From Pleomorphomonas carboxyditropha (GTDB lineage: Bacteria > Pseudomonadota > Alphaproteobacteria > Rhizobiales > Pleomorphomonadaceae): 64,000 nucleotides of DNA. The first letter of the stretch is position 1. The number at the start of each line of letters is the position of its first letter. A model generated the notes under the pieces. It worked only from the letters and a program-made list of their open reading frames with translations, was not told the origin of the DNA and did not search any database. Shown here in pieces: positions 37,591-47,746 of this stretch. Both the position numbers and the translations under genes were made by a program. Location of the stretch: NCBI RefSeq assembly GCF_002770725.1, contig NZ_NQVN01000012.1:1-64000 (forward strand). The letters are read 5' to 3'.

Positions 37591-38673
37591 TCAAACGCCG
37601 ACGTGATGCAGCCCTTCGGCAAGGCAGAGAATGGCGAGCGCCTGCCCGTAGCCGGTGGGCTGGATGGGAATGTCCCGGTAGAATTGCAGGTCGTGGCCCA
37701 TGCGCGTGCCGTAGGACACGTTGGCCACGGTTCCGTCGGCACCGATATCGGCCATCACGCGGGCGAGCGCCCGGAGGCCGGCCTCGCGGCAGCCGGCGGG
37801 GCCGAGCCCGAGGCGCGCCGCCTTCATCAGGCCGTAGCCGATGGCGGCCGTCGCCGACGTTTCCTCGTAGGAGGCGGGATCATCGAGCAGGGTATGCCAG
37901 GCGCCGGACGCGGCCTGCAGCGGCAGCAGGGCGGAAATCTGCGTCTCCAGCACGCCGAGCAGGAAGGTGCGCACCGGCGCCGGGATGTCCGCCAGCTCGA
38001 CGAGATCGAGGATGCCGACGGTGATCCAGCCGTTGCCGCGGCCCCAGAGGGCGCGGGCGAAATTGTGCCGGCCGTCGAAGGTCCAGCCGTGGAACCACAG
38101 GCCGGACCGGGGATCGGCGAGATAGCGGGCATGCAGCAGGAACTGCTGGCAGGCCTCGTCGACGAGATCCCGCCGGCCGCTGGCCTCGCCGTAGGAGGCG
38201 AGGAACAGGCCGACCATCACCAGCGTGTCGTCCCAGAGTTCCCGGTCGTTGATCTTGTCGGACACGATATGCGGCAGGCCCCGCTCCGGCGTGCGCGGCA
38301 TGGCCAGCACCCGGTTCGCCCAGTCGTCCATCACCGGCTGCCAGCGGGGATCGCGGGTATCGCGCCATAAGAGCGACAGCGCCAGCATCGGGGCGGTGGT
38401 GTTGACGTTGAGGGGCGGCAGGCCGGCGGCGAGGCGGCCGTCGTACCACGTCTCGATCACAGTGCGCAGGGCGGCGTCGCCGCCGTGCTGCCACAGGCGG
38501 ACCAGTCCGTAGAGCCCGATGCCCTGCGGCCATTCCCAGGAATTGAAGCTGATATAGTCGCCCGCCGTTCCGTCGAGATTGGGCTCGTTGAAGCGTCCGT
38601 CATGGCGCAGCTTCGTCATGCCGTCGACGAGCAAGGTCAGTCGTTCACGCAGAGCGTGCCCGTCGAGGGTCAT
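37591..38673 (-). CDS. GH105 unsaturated rhamnogalacturonyl/galacturonyl hydrolase
   Basis: Cleaves the terminal unsaturated uronic acid from disaccharides produced by pectate or rhamnogalacturonan lyases, giving the KduI substrate after ring opening. 360 residues, no signal peptide, so the oligomer must be imported first. Family motifs: SFNSWEWPQGIGLYGLVRLW, DKINDRELWDDTLVMVGLFL (catalytic Asp) and HNFARALWGRGNGWITVGIL. The C-terminal part has DDPASYEETSATAAIGYGLM. ATG 38673 has GGAGG six bases upstream. First gene of the operon and divergent from the LacI regulator. Confidence 0.9.
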   Translation of the reverse strand: MTLDGHALRERLTLLVDGMTKLRHDGRFNEPNLDGTAGDYISFNSWEWPQGIGLYGLVRLWQHGGDAALRTVIETWYDGRLAAGLPPLNVNTTAPMLALSLLWRDTRDPRWQPVMDDWANRVLAMPRTPERGLPHIVSDKINDRELWDDTLVMVGLFLASYGEASGRRDLVDEACQQFLLHARYLADPRSGLWFHGWTFDGRHNFARALWGRGNGWITVGILDLVELADIPAPVRTFLLGVLETQISALLPLQAASGAWHTLLDDPASYEETSATAAIGYGLMKAARLGLGPAGCREAGLRALARVMADIGADGTVANVSYGTRMGHDLQFYRDIPIQPTGYGQALAILCLAEGLHHVGV

Positions 38674-38759
38674 GTCCAGCCTCCCGTCGTTCCTCCGCCG
38701 CCTCCTTGCCCGAGGGCCTGCCGTGCGGCTTGGGGAAAAGCGTCTCACAGGAAAAATAG

Positions 38760-38792
38760 TTGCGCAATCTGAAAATTTTTTGCAATTTGCGC
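38760..38792. promoter_or_regulatory. Candidate LacI-type operator between the pectin operon and its regulator
   Basis: TTGCGCAA palindrome at 38760-38767 and a TTGCGC half site at 38787-38792, in a short A/T-rich stretch (GAAAATTTTTTGCAA). The minus-strand promoter could overlap it, with TTGCAA as -35 and AACTAT as -10, 18 bases apart. Confidence 0.45.
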
Positions 38793-38813
38793 CGGACAGG
38801 GGGGAGCGTCCGG

Positions 38814-39851
38814 GTGAACAGGATCGGAAAACGGGGAAAGCCCAGCCGCAAGGTGCGCCTCGAGGACATCGCCGAGCGGTGCGGCGTGTCGCTCAGCACG
38901 GCGTCGCGGGCGCTGGCCGGCGAAAAGGGGGTCCGCGCCGAGATCCGCGCCCGGGTGGCCGAGATGGCCAAGAGCCTGAATTACGCGGTGCCCACGTCGA
39001 TCGCCGGGCGCAAGATCGTGCTCGCCGCCTCCGGCGTCGCCATGCTCGACTATGTGCGCAACCAGTTCACCTACCACGTGCTGGAGGGGCTGAACGCCCG
39101 CGCCCAGGCGCTCGGCGTCGAGATCGTCACCCGGCCGATCGCCGATCCCCGCCACGACATCGGCTCGCTCGAAGCGGCGCTGGCCGACGACGACATCGCC
39201 GGCTTCCTGTTCCTGACGCTCGACGACGAGGACATGCTGTCCCTGACGCGCGGCTTCGCCAAGCCGGTGGTGCTGGTCAACGGCGACGACCCGCTGATGC
39301 GGCTGTCGAGCGTGACGCCCTGCAACCGCTCGGGCGCCCGCGCCGGCGCCGAGCACCTGATCGAATTCGGCCATCGCCGCATCCTGTTCCTGATGCGGCG
39401 CGGCCGGCGGACCATCGAGCGGCGTTTCGAGGGCTGGCGGGACGCCCTGGTCCACCACGGCCTCGACTGCGACGCCGACCTGGCGGTCGAGGTCGACGAC
39501 TGGCTTCCCGAACTCGCCGCCGACGCGATCGCCGCCCGGATCGCCCAACGCGGCCTCGACTTCACCGCCGTCTTGACCGCCGGCGACAGCCTGGCGATCG
39601 GCGCGATGGCCGGCCTGGCGCGGGCGGGAGTGCGGGTGCCGCAAGACGTCTCGGTGGTCGGCATGGACGACCTGCCGCAGACCGCCTTCGTCAACCCGCC
39701 GCTGACCACCGTGCACATCCCGATGCGCGAAATCGGCGCCACCGCGCTCGACCTGCTGCTCGATGCGGTCGACGGCTTCGGCACCCCGGCGCGCCGGCTG
39801 GAACTCGCCTGCCACATCGTCGAACGTCAGTCCGTAGGGCGTGCGCCGTGA
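38814..39851 (+). CDS. LacI-family transcriptional regulator of the pectin-type operon
   Basis: 345 residues. Helix-turn-helix RLEDIAERCGVSLSTASRAL with hinge VAEMAKSLNYAVP, then a periplasmic-binding-like effector domain ending in the usual VSVVGMDDLPQTAFVNPPLT and PMREIGATALDLLL. Start GTG 38814 is chosen because GGGGAG lies seven bases upstream; the longer frame to TTG 38760 would start inside the presumed operator. Probably represses the divergent operon until a uronate-type inducer binds (inference from position). Confidence 0.88.
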   Translation: MNRIGKRGKPSRKVRLEDIAERCGVSLSTASRALAGEKGVRAEIRARVAEMAKSLNYAVPTSIAGRKIVLAASGVAMLDYVRNQFTYHVLEGLNARAQALGVEIVTRPIADPRHDIGSLEAALADDDIAGFLFLTLDDEDMLSLTRGFAKPVVLVNGDDPLMRLSSVTPCNRSGARAGAEHLIEFGHRRILFLMRRGRRTIERRFEGWRDALVHHGLDCDADLAVEVDDWLPELAADAIAARIAQRGLDFTAVLTAGDSLAIGAMAGLARAGVRVPQDVSVVGMDDLPQTAFVNPPLTTVHIPMREIGATALDLLLDAVDGFGTPARRLELACHIVERQSVGRAP

Positions 39852-39873
39852 ACGGCCGGCTTTCGGAAGGCGA

Positions 39874-40443
39874 TCAGCCGCTTTTCCTGTAGAACAGCAC
39901 CCGCCCGGACGGAATGAGCTGGAGCAGGTAATCGAAATCCTTGACGTTTCCCGTCACCAGGGTGAGGCCGAGCTTGCTCGCTTGCAGGAACAGGACGCAG
40001 TCCTGAAGGGCGCGCAAGCGGGCGTCCCTGTCGTATCCCTGAAGGCGGCACAGCATGCCCGACAGAAGCGCCGCCCGCCCCAGCAGATCGGCATCGGGCG
40101 CGAACACCCGGTGAGGCCGCATGGCCCGGAGAACGGTCCTTATCTGGCGGATTGCCGTTTTTGTTTGCGGGTGCTTCGGATCGAGAACGCCGACCGTATG
40201 CATCAGCTCCTGGATCGCCACCGTGGAATGATTGGCTTTGCGTATGTCGAGCAGGGCCAGCAGCGCCTCCGGCGCCCGGCCCTGAAGACTGTCGATGTAG
40301 ACGCAGGTATCCAGAAGGACTTCCGATCCGGCCTGCGGCTCTTCCGAAATAAAAGGCAGTTCCGCGTCGCTTCGCCGCGCCAGGGTACGCTGAGGATCGA
40401 AACGCCCCCAGCGTACGGCGTCATCGAAATCGAAGTCGGCCAC
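39874..40443 (-). CDS. PIN-domain protein (VapC-like toxin candidate)
   Basis: Putative PIN-fold ribonuclease, toxin of a toxin-antitoxin pair. 189 residues. Acidic residues expected of the active site: Asp45 in VLLDTCVYIDSL, Glu79 in VAIQELMHTVG, Asp at about 148 in ALQDCVLFLQASKLG and Asp in VTGNVKDFDYLLQ. A leader of about 40 residues precedes the PIN domain, longer than in typical VapC. Starts at GTG 40443, one base after the upstream gene's stop; no ATG lies near. The pair lies between a LacI regulator and rhlE and looks like a small cargo insertion. Confidence 0.75.
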   Translation of the reverse strand: MADFDFDDAVRWGRFDPQRTLARRSDAELPFISEEPQAGSEVLLDTCVYIDSLQGRAPEALLALLDIRKANHSTVAIQELMHTVGVLDPKHPQTKTAIRQIRTVLRAMRPHRVFAPDADLLGRAALLSGMLCRLQGYDRDARLRALQDCVLFLQASKLGLTLVTGNVKDFDYLLQLIPSGRVLFYRKSG

Positions 40444-40444
40444 T

Positions 40445-40822
40445 TCAGAAACCCAGCTTCAGATCCGGCGACACCGTATCGTTGACTTCGCGGAGGACAC
40501 GGCCGAAGTCGTCGTCGAGGGCGATATTTGCCAAGGCGAACTCGATCAGATCGGAGTCGGCCTCGATCCCCGTTTGCTTCTTGGCCTGCTCGACCAGGGC
40601 CGGGCTGATCCGTCCCCCGATACGGTGGCTCTTTTCGCCCAACATTCCCGCCCGATCGGCCGCCCGCATGACGGAACGGACGCGCAGCGCGATATCCGGT
40701 TCGTTTCCCGATGCGAGCTCGCGCTTGGAACGAGGACGCTTCGCGCTTTTCTCGCCGCCGTGCTTCTCAAGCGCCTTCATCGCCGTCTCCACGTTCGACA
40801 ATTCCATCATTTTGTCCAACAT
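40445..40822 (-). CDS. Antitoxin-like partner of the PIN protein
   Basis: 125 residues, Lys/Arg/Glu-rich. The middle is basic and probably flexible (KHGGEKSAKRPRSKRELASG). The C-terminal part RISPALVEQAKKQTGIEADS followed by DLIEFALANIAL resembles a ribbon-helix-helix module; family not recognised. ATG 40822 chosen; the frame runs to 41023 but those residues are not convincing. ATGs at 40810 and 40807 are alternatives. One-base spacing from the PIN gene and co-orientation support a toxin-antitoxin unit. Confidence 0.6.
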   Translation of the reverse strand: MLDKMMELSNVETAMKALEKHGGEKSAKRPRSKRELASGNEPDIALRVRSVMRAADRAGMLGEKSHRIGGRISPALVEQAKKQTGIEADSDLIEFALANIALDDDFGRVLREVNDTVSPDLKLGF

Positions 40823-41155
40823 AACGCGGAGGGTAGCCCGTTTCAAGCGCCGGTTAGCGATTGACCAAGCGGCGGTGCCGGGTCTGGAAGGCGGATATAG
40901 GGCGCACTTATCCGAAAGTGCCCGCTCCCCCAAGCCTTCCATCCCCTCTGCATAGCTCTCATGTTCCTCTTTGCCTTGACTTATGCGGCGCAAAACGTCA
41001 TGTGAGAGCGCAACGGGTGGCAAGCCGCCCCTTATTACGGCCGCGTGAGCGGATCGGTTTCGATCCTTGGCCGTTCCTCCTCCCGATAATTGGCCCGATC
41101 ACGCGGGGCCGGTTGCTCCCCGCGAACGTCACCGGCTTTCTGCCGGCGATGACGC
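40823..41155. other. Divergent intergenic region upstream of rhlE
   Basis: 333 bases. It probably holds promoters for the antitoxin (minus) and rhlE (plus). No palindromic operator or riboswitch was recognised. Confidence 0.3.
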
Positions 41156-42661
41156 ATGGTTTTGAAAGCAGATTTCCCTTTGACGTCCTTTTCCGACTTC
41201 GGCCTTGCCGACAGCCTGACCCGCGCGCTCGTCGACGCGGGATACGAGACCCCCACCCCCATCCAGACCCAGGCGATCCCCGACCTTCTGAAGGGTCGCG
41301 ACCTCCTCGGCATCGCCCAGACCGGCACCGGCAAGACCGCCGCCTTCGCGCTGCCCATCCTGCAGCGCCTGTCCGCCGGCCGTCCGGCGCAGCCGCGCCG
41401 CGTCCGCGCCCTGATCCTGTCACCGACCCGCGAGCTGGCCACCCAGATCGCCGAGAGCTTCAAGACCTACTCGCGCTACATGAACCACATGTCGATCGCC
41501 GTGGTGTTCGGCGGCGTCGGCCACCGGCCCCAGGAAGACCGCCTGAAGCGCGGCGTCGACATCCTGGTCGCCACCCCCGGCCGGCTGATGGACCACATGG
41601 CCGCCGGCATGGTCTCCCTCGAATCGACCGAGATCTTCGTGCTCGACGAGGCCGACCAGATGCTCGACATGGGCTTCGTCCAGCCGGTGCGCCGCATCGT
41701 CAAGCATCTGCCCAAGGCGCGCCACAGCCTGTTCTTCTCGGCCACCATGCCGAAGGAGATCGGCCAGCTCGCCGGTGAATTGCTGTTCAATCCGGTCACC
41801 GTCTCCGTCGCGCCGGCCGCCACCACCGTCGAGCGCGTCGATCAGCGGGTGATCCATGTGGAAGCCGCCGCCAAGCGCCGGCTGCTGCTCGACGTGATCG
41901 TCGCCGAGAAGCCCGAGCGCGCCCTGATCTTCACCCGCACCAAGCACGGCGCCGACCGCGTCGTCCGCCAGCTCGGCCAGGACGGCGTCGACGCGGCGGC
42001 GATCCACGGCAACAAGAGCCAGGCCCAGCGCGAGAAGGCGCTCGCCGCCTTCAAGGCCGGTTCGACGCCGATCCTCGTCGCCACCGACATCGCCGCCCGC
42101 GGCATCGACGTCACCGGCGTCAGCCACGTCATCAACTTCGACCTGCCGAACATCCCGGAAAGCTACGTCCACCGCATCGGCCGCACGGCGCGCGCCGGCG
42201 CCTCCGGCGTCGCCATCTCCTTCTGCGCCGAGGACGAGCGGCCCTATCTCAAGGACATCGAGAAGGTCACCCGCCAGAAGATCCCGGCCGAGGACCGGCG
42301 CGGCACCATCGCGCTTGCCGAGCGGTCGGAGACCTCCGAGCGCGGCGAGCGCCCGGCCGGCAAGCGGCCCCAGCCGGGCGACCGGCGCGGCAGCCGCCGC
42401 CCTGCCCCGCCGGCGGTGTCGGCCGAGCAGCAGCGGCGCGACGCCATGCCCGCCGCCAAGGCGCGCCAGCCGGGAGCCGCCAAGCCCTCGCACGCCGCCC
42501 ACGGCAAGCCGGGCCAGGCCAAGGCCTCGCAGCGTCCCGTCCATCGCGATACCGGCGCCGCCGAGGAGAGCCTCGGCCGCGTCGGCTTCCTGGCCGGCGG
42601 CCGCGACGGCCTGAAGCGCCGGCCGGACGGCCAGGGCCGCGGCCACCGCGACGGCCGCTAA
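41156..42661 (+). CDS. rhlE: DEAD-box ATP-dependent RNA helicase RhlE
   Basis: Unwinds RNA in ribosome assembly and cold-shock mRNA remodelling; cytoplasmic. 501 residues. Helicase motifs in order: Q motif (TPTPIQTQAIP), Walker A AQTGTGKT, Ia PTRELATQI, DEAD box VLDEADQMLD, SAT in FFSATMP, and the C-terminal motifs ATDIAARGIDV and HRIGRTARAG. The tail (about 385-501) is an Arg/Gly/Ala/Pro-rich basic extension, typical of RhlE. ATG 41156 has no clear ribosome site; TTG 41162 is an alternative. Confidence 0.93.
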   Translation: MVLKADFPLTSFSDFGLADSLTRALVDAGYETPTPIQTQAIPDLLKGRDLLGIAQTGTGKTAAFALPILQRLSAGRPAQPRRVRALILSPTRELATQIAESFKTYSRYMNHMSIAVVFGGVGHRPQEDRLKRGVDILVATPGRLMDHMAAGMVSLESTEIFVLDEADQMLDMGFVQPVRRIVKHLPKARHSLFFSATMPKEIGQLAGELLFNPVTVSVAPAATTVERVDQRVIHVEAAAKRRLLLDVIVAEKPERALIFTRTKHGADRVVRQLGQDGVDAAAIHGNKSQAQREKALAAFKAGSTPILVATDIAARGIDVTGVSHVINFDLPNIPESYVHRIGRTARAGASGVAISFCAEDERPYLKDIEKVTRQKIPAEDRRGTIALAERSETSERGERPAGKRPQPGDRRGSRRPAPPAVSAEQQRRDAMPAAKARQPGAAKPSHAAHGKPGQAKASQRPVHRDTGAAEESLGRVGFLAGGRDGLKRRPDGQGRGHRDGR

Positions 42662-42726
42662 GCCTTCCTGTTGCCCCTCGCTTGGCTGCGGTCCTATAAG
42701 GTCCGGACAAGCGAGGGAGCAATGCA

Positions 42727-43773
<1,047 letters not shown>

Positions 43774-43784
43774 GCAGCCCGAGT

Positions 43785-43838
43785 CACCCCTCTCCCTGTT
43801 CCCTCGCCCCTTGTGGGAGAGGGACCAGGGAGAGGGGT
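43785..43838. repeat. Family B palindrome, copy 3 (short, no spacer)
   Basis: CACCCCTCTCCCTGTTCCC directly followed by the reverse-type arm GGGACCAGGGAGAGGGGT; the spacer seen in copies 1 and 2 is missing. Next comes the linker CTCGACGATGCCAGACAG, which is also found after copy 2. Confidence 0.8.
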
Positions 43839-43881
43839 AAGCCGCAAACTCGACGATGCCAGACAGTGCTTCGGTTTGGTT

Positions 43882-44050
43882 GGAGACTTATATTAGCTGC
43901 TCGCTTTTTCCTGCCTGAGGTCCTCCGCCTTCGCGGAGGATGACAGAATTATATTTATGAAACAGATAGATAACCTATCCATAGGTTGTCATCCTACGCG
44001 CAGGCGTAGGACCTCGGGCAGAAAAGGGCGCCTAGGCGGATATCGGACAC
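43882..44050. repeat. Family A palindromic repeat, copy 6 (short form)
   Basis: Begins GGAGACTTATATTAGC. Hairpins CCTCCGC/GCGGAGG and CCTACGC/GCGTAGG, spacer GAATTATATTTATGAAACA. Lies between convergent genes. It is followed by a linker shared with copy 3 (AAACCG..CG.TCGCCACGACACCATCC). Confidence 0.85.
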
Positions 44051-44127
44051 CGACCCAAATGAAACCGCTCGATCGCCACGACACCATCCGAATATTCCCC
44101 ACCCATCGCACCGACCATCCGCCCAAT

Positions 44128-44156
44128 AGAAAAAGGCCCGGACGAACCGGGCCTTT
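44128..44156 (-). terminator. Intrinsic terminator of the porin gene
   Basis: Ten-base perfect arms AAAGGCCCGG/CCGGGCCTTT with loop ACGAA; on the minus strand TTTTT follows. Placed 24 bases after the porin stop. Confidence 0.85.
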
Positions 44157-44179
44157 CCCTCGCTCCTAGGGGATCGATA

Positions 44180-45268
44180 TTACCACACGCGGACGAGGCG
44201 GGTGACAACGGCGAGCTGGTTCCAGTCGTCCTGGGCACCGTAGTCGACTTCACCCTGCAGGTTGAGGCCCGGGGCGAGCTGATAGTCGACGCCGAGGTTA
44301 CCGTACACGAAATCGTCGGCGTTGCTGGAAACAGCGGCATCGACGATCTGGTAGCGAACGCCGGCGTAGACGGCCAGCGGATCGCTGACCTGATACGAAG
44401 CGGCGAGGGCCAGGTCGGTGATGTTCTCCGCCTTGTAGCCGGCGATGTTCTTCAGGTTGATGCCGTCGCCACCATCCTGGTAGGCGGCCCAGGCGCGCAG
44501 CTTCAGCTTGTCGACCAGCTTCAGGTTGACAGTCGCCTTGGCACCGAAGATGTCGCCATCCGCACCCAGAGTGTCGTTGTAGGAGCGATAGATGCCCGAC
44601 ACGTCGAAGCTACCCCAGGACTGACCGGTGACACCGATGATCACCGAGGCCTGATACTCTGCCGACTCGCTCGACTGCCAGATATAGGGCCGGTTGAGCG
44701 TCGCGCTCTCCGTGTCGTTATTGCCATAGAGACCGGCGCCGACGTAGAAACCGCCGCCGAGCTTGTCAACCAGCACGCTGGCGCCGGTGGCGGTGTAGTC
44801 GCCGGGAGCCCAGGTCGAGTCGTTGATGCCATAGAGGCCGTCGCCGTCGGCGACTTCGTCCTGACGGCCGACCGTCACGTAGCCGACCTGGATGAACGCC
44901 TGGTTGGCCAAAATGTTGCGCGTCTGGTCGTCGATACCGATTTCGAAGAACGAACGGACCGTGCCGATGTCAGAAGCCGTGCGGGCGTCGAACTGCACGC
45001 GGCCATCGGTGCGCATGCGAACGTTGTCGGCACCCGTATTCAGGTCGCCGCCGTTGTTGGTGTAGGTCACGCTGGCACGGACGCGGCCCGAGAACTTCAG
45101 GCAGGTCTCGGTGCCGGGAATGTAGAAGAAGCCGGCGCCGTAGGCGTCGCAGACCTTCACGTAATCGATGGCGGCCGGAGCGGCTTCGCCCGGCAGGTCG
45201 GCCGCCAAGGCGCCGGAAGCGGCCATCAGGCTGGCAGCGGTACCAAACAGGATGCTTTTCAGGTTCAT
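44180..45268 (-). CDS. Rhizobiales-type outer-membrane porin
   Basis: General diffusion porin of the Porin_2 family found in Brucella and rhizobia. 362 residues. Signal peptide MNLKSILFGTAASLMAASGA ending LAA (residues 1-23). The mature start DYVKVCDAYGAGFFYIPGTE with a downstream TCLKFSGRVRAS motif is the hallmark of this family (two Cys). Alternating beta strands run to the C-terminal Trp (LVRVW), the BAM targeting signal. ATG 45268 has GGAG upstream (TTTTGGAGATATCA). Followed by a strong terminator; the gene's long A/T-rich leader region (to 46078) suggests high and regulated expression. Confidence 0.92.
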   Translation of the reverse strand: MNLKSILFGTAASLMAASGALAADLPGEAAPAAIDYVKVCDAYGAGFFYIPGTETCLKFSGRVRASVTYTNNGGDLNTGADNVRMRTDGRVQFDARTASDIGTVRSFFEIGIDDQTRNILANQAFIQVGYVTVGRQDEVADGDGLYGINDSTWAPGDYTATGASVLVDKLGGGFYVGAGLYGNNDTESATLNRPYIWQSSESAEYQASVIIGVTGQSWGSFDVSGIYRSYNDTLGADGDIFGAKATVNLKLVDKLKLRAWAAYQDGGDGINLKNIAGYKAENITDLALAASYQVSDPLAVYAGVRYQIVDAAVSSNADDFVYGNLGVDYQLAPGLNLQGEVDYGAQDDWNQLAVVTRLVRVW

Positions 45269-46078
45269 TGATATCTCCAAAACCGTGAGCGGACCCCTTC
45301 CCCGCCGGCAGCAGCGTGGCCGCAACCATCGCGGAATGGCCCCGTTTACGACCGCACCCCGGCCGTCCGGCTCCCCAGCCCGACCCATCCGAAAGCGGCG
45401 GCGAGCTTCGCGTTCGCCAAGCTCACGACCGCTTGATTACCTATCGGGAGATGACGTTCAATGTCATAATTCACGATGTCGCGTCACAATTCGAGTCAAA
45501 TAATCCATGTTGCAAAAAGGCAACTATAAATGTTTAGCCGAGAAAATATAAAACAGAATGGATTCCAAACCCGCGCAACCGCACCTCTATAAGGCTATTT
45601 CATAAACACTCTGCGTTCTATGTGGTTTTACATATGTAATATATTTTAGAATATTACACACCATTTAGACGGATATTCAGTGAATAATTGATGTTTATTC
45701 CACATCAATACATTTATAAGCCAACATAAAGCCAAAATATCACGAAGACGTGATCGAGATTCGCAACCTCGATAACGTCTGTCAAGCTGAAAAATCTATG
45801 TAGTATCGTGCTGATGCTTTTGGAGCGGATTCGGCGTTTGCGCCCGTTCAAGACGGGGCGAGCGAAGCCGTTTCCCGACAGGACTCGACGCCACCGGACG
45901 ACAGCGTCCGTGTGCGGCATCTCTGGCAGGCGGATGTGACGGCCATATAACAAAACGGAAGGATAGTTCGCTTTTGCGGACCGGCAGACCGCGCGACGAA
46001 AGCGCGCGCGTCGCCGCTTCCATGCGCCCGCAATCAGCAGCGCTTGCGCGCGCCTTTGCCGAATGAAAGCGGCAACGG
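45269..46078. other. A/T-rich region upstream of the porin gene
   Basis: No gene seen in 810 bases. A palindrome TGTAATAT/ATATTACA with eight-base spacer lies at 45635-45658, a possible regulator site. The stretch from 45530 to 45780 is very A/T-rich, unlike the rest of the window, and probably holds the porin promoter. Short frames here (45714-46033) have no family features. Confidence 0.35.
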
Positions 46079-46237
46079 GAGACCTATACCAGCCCCTCGC
46101 CCGCGCCTGCCCGAGGTCCTGCGCCTGCGCGTAGGATGACAGAATTATATATAAGAAACATATGGATAGGTTGTCATCCTACGCGCAGGCGCAGGACCTC
46201 GGGCAGAATGGAGCAAGGGGCCAATATAAGACACCCT
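46079..46237. repeat. Family A palindromic repeat, copy 7 (short form)
   Basis: Begins GGAGACCTATACCAGCC. Hairpins CCTGCGC/GCGTAGG (one G-U type pair) and CCTACGC/GCGCAGG, spacer GAATTATATATAAGAAACA. Downstream of mnmA. Confidence 0.85.
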
Positions 46238-46287
46238 TGTATCCAGCGGGGACGATCCCCGCTTCGCCGGTTCCCATCGCCCCGACC

Positions 46288-47442
46288 TCACTCCGCCGCC
46301 AGCGACCTGTGCATCGACGCGGTGGCCTCGATGAAGCCGCCGCCCAGCACCCGCGCTTCGTCGCCGGGCGCGTCGTAGAGCACGCAGGCCTGGCCGGGCG
46401 CGATGCCCTGCTCGCCGTCCAGGAGCTCGACGCCGATCCGGCCGTCCTGCCGGACGATCATCGCCGCCTGCGGCGGCCGCGACGAGCGCACCTTGGCGAA
46501 CACCGTGCGGCCGCTGTCGACCTCGGCGTCGAGCGATGCGCCGCCGATCCAGTTGAGGTCGCGCAGCGTCAGGCGATGGGTGATCAGCGCCTCGCGCGGC
46601 CCCACCACCACCTGGCGGCTCGCCGCGTCGAGCCGGATGACGAACAGCGGCTCGCCGGTGGCGACGCCGAGGCCCTTCCGCTGGCCGACCGTGAAATGGA
46701 TGATGCCGCCGTGGCGGCCGAGCACCCGGCCGTCGACGTGGACGATGTCGCCGGCCGCCGCCGCTTCCGGCTTCAGCTTCTCGATGACGTCGGCATACTT
46801 GCCCTGCGGCACGAAGCAGATGTCCTGGCTGTCGTGCTTGTCGGCCACTTCCAGGCCGAGGTCGCGGGCCACCGCTCGCGTCTCCGGCTTGGTCAGGCCG
46901 CCGAGCGGGAAGCGCAGGAAATCGAGCTGCTCCTGGGTGGTGGCGAACAGGAAATAGCTCTGGTCGCGGTCGAGATCGACCGGCCGGTACATGGCGCGAT
47001 GGCCGTCCACCAGGCGCGAGCGCACGTAATGGCCGGTGGCCAGCGCCTCGGCGCCGAGGTTCCGCGCCGTGTCGAGCAGGTCGGAGAACTTGACCGTCTG
47101 GTTGCAGGCGACGCAGGGCACCGGCGTCTCGCCGGCGATGTAGCTCTCGGCGAAGCGGTCGATCACCGCCTCGCGGAACCGGCTCTCGTAGTCGAGCACG
47201 TAATGGGGAATGCCGAGCCGGGCCGCCACGTCGCGGGCGTCGTGGATGTCCTGGCCGGCGCAGCAGGCGCCCTTGCGGTGGATCGCCTCGCCGTGGTCGT
47301 AGAGCTGCAGCGTCACGCCGACGACGTCGTAGCCCTCGCGTTTCAAAAGACCGGCGACGACGGAAGAATCGACGCCGCCGGACATGGCGACGACGACACG
47401 GGTGTCCTCTGGGCGGCCTTCGAGATCGAGCGAATTCAGCAT
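46288..47442 (-). CDS. mnmA: tRNA-specific 2-thiouridylase MnmA
   Basis: Thiolates U34 of tRNA(Lys/Glu/Gln) using ATP and a persulfide. 384 residues. PP-loop [15 protein letters not shown], the two catalytic cysteines in [12 protein letters not shown] and [12 protein letters not shown], and the C-terminal beta-barrel with [14 protein letters not shown] 47442 is preferred to the long frame from 47559 because the sequence becomes family-like at RVVVAMSGG and the extra residues overlap the divergent promoter region. Monocistronic. Cytoplasmic. Confidence 0.95.
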   Translation of the reverse strand: MLNSLDLEGRPEDTRVVVAMSGGVDSSVVAGLLKREGYDVVGVTLQLYDHGEAIHRKGACCAGQDIHDARDVAARLGIPHYVLDYESRFREAVIDRFAESYIAGETPVPCVACNQTVKFSDLLDTARNLGAEALATGHYVRSRLVDGHRAMYRPVDLDRDQSYFLFATTQEQLDFLRFPLGGLTKPETRAVARDLGLEVADKHDSQDICFVPQGKYADVIEKLKPEAAAAGDIVHVDGRVLGRHGGIIHFTVGQRKGLGVATGEPLFVIRLDAASRQVVVGPREALITHRLTLRDLNWIGGASLDAEVDSGRTVFAKVRSSRPPQAAMIVRQDGRIGVELLDGEQGIAPGQACVLYDAPGDEARVLGGGFIEATASMHRSLAAE

Positions 47443-47683
47443 GGCGTCTTTCCGGCGGAACGCTGGGTCCGGTGCCGCCGGCCCGCTCCGCTCACAACTC
47501 GTTCCTAATAGCTGCTTTGGCCGCCAAGCTCCAGAGCCACGCCGGCATGGCTGGGTCATTTCTGCCGGGTAACGGCAAAGCTTGCCGGCCGGCCGGGCCG
47601 CGCCGGCGGCGGGCGCTGGCGACGCGCCGCGGAAAAACCGTGTTGCGCGAATGGCTTGTTCCCGGGCCGGTCACGGCCGATCG

Positions 47684-47700
47684 TTGGCCTTTTCCTTGCA
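47684..47700 (+). promoter_or_regulatory. Sigma-54 promoter of fliK-flgD
   Basis: TTGGCCTTTTCCTTGCA, with GG at 47686-47687 and GC at 47698-47699 ten bases apart, as in the RpoN consensus. Predicted start near 47711. The other flagellar activator in the window, FlbD, is a sigma-54 activator, which fits. The 304 bases between mnmA and fliK contain nothing else recognised. Confidence 0.7.
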
Positions 47701-47746
47701 GTCCAAAGGGGTGACCGAGTTTGTCCCGCGTGTAACGGATCCGTCC

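Noticed and set aside
45714-46033. Short minus-strand frames upstream of the porin gene
   Set aside because: No motif, no ribosome site, mixed composition; part of an A/T-rich regulatory region.
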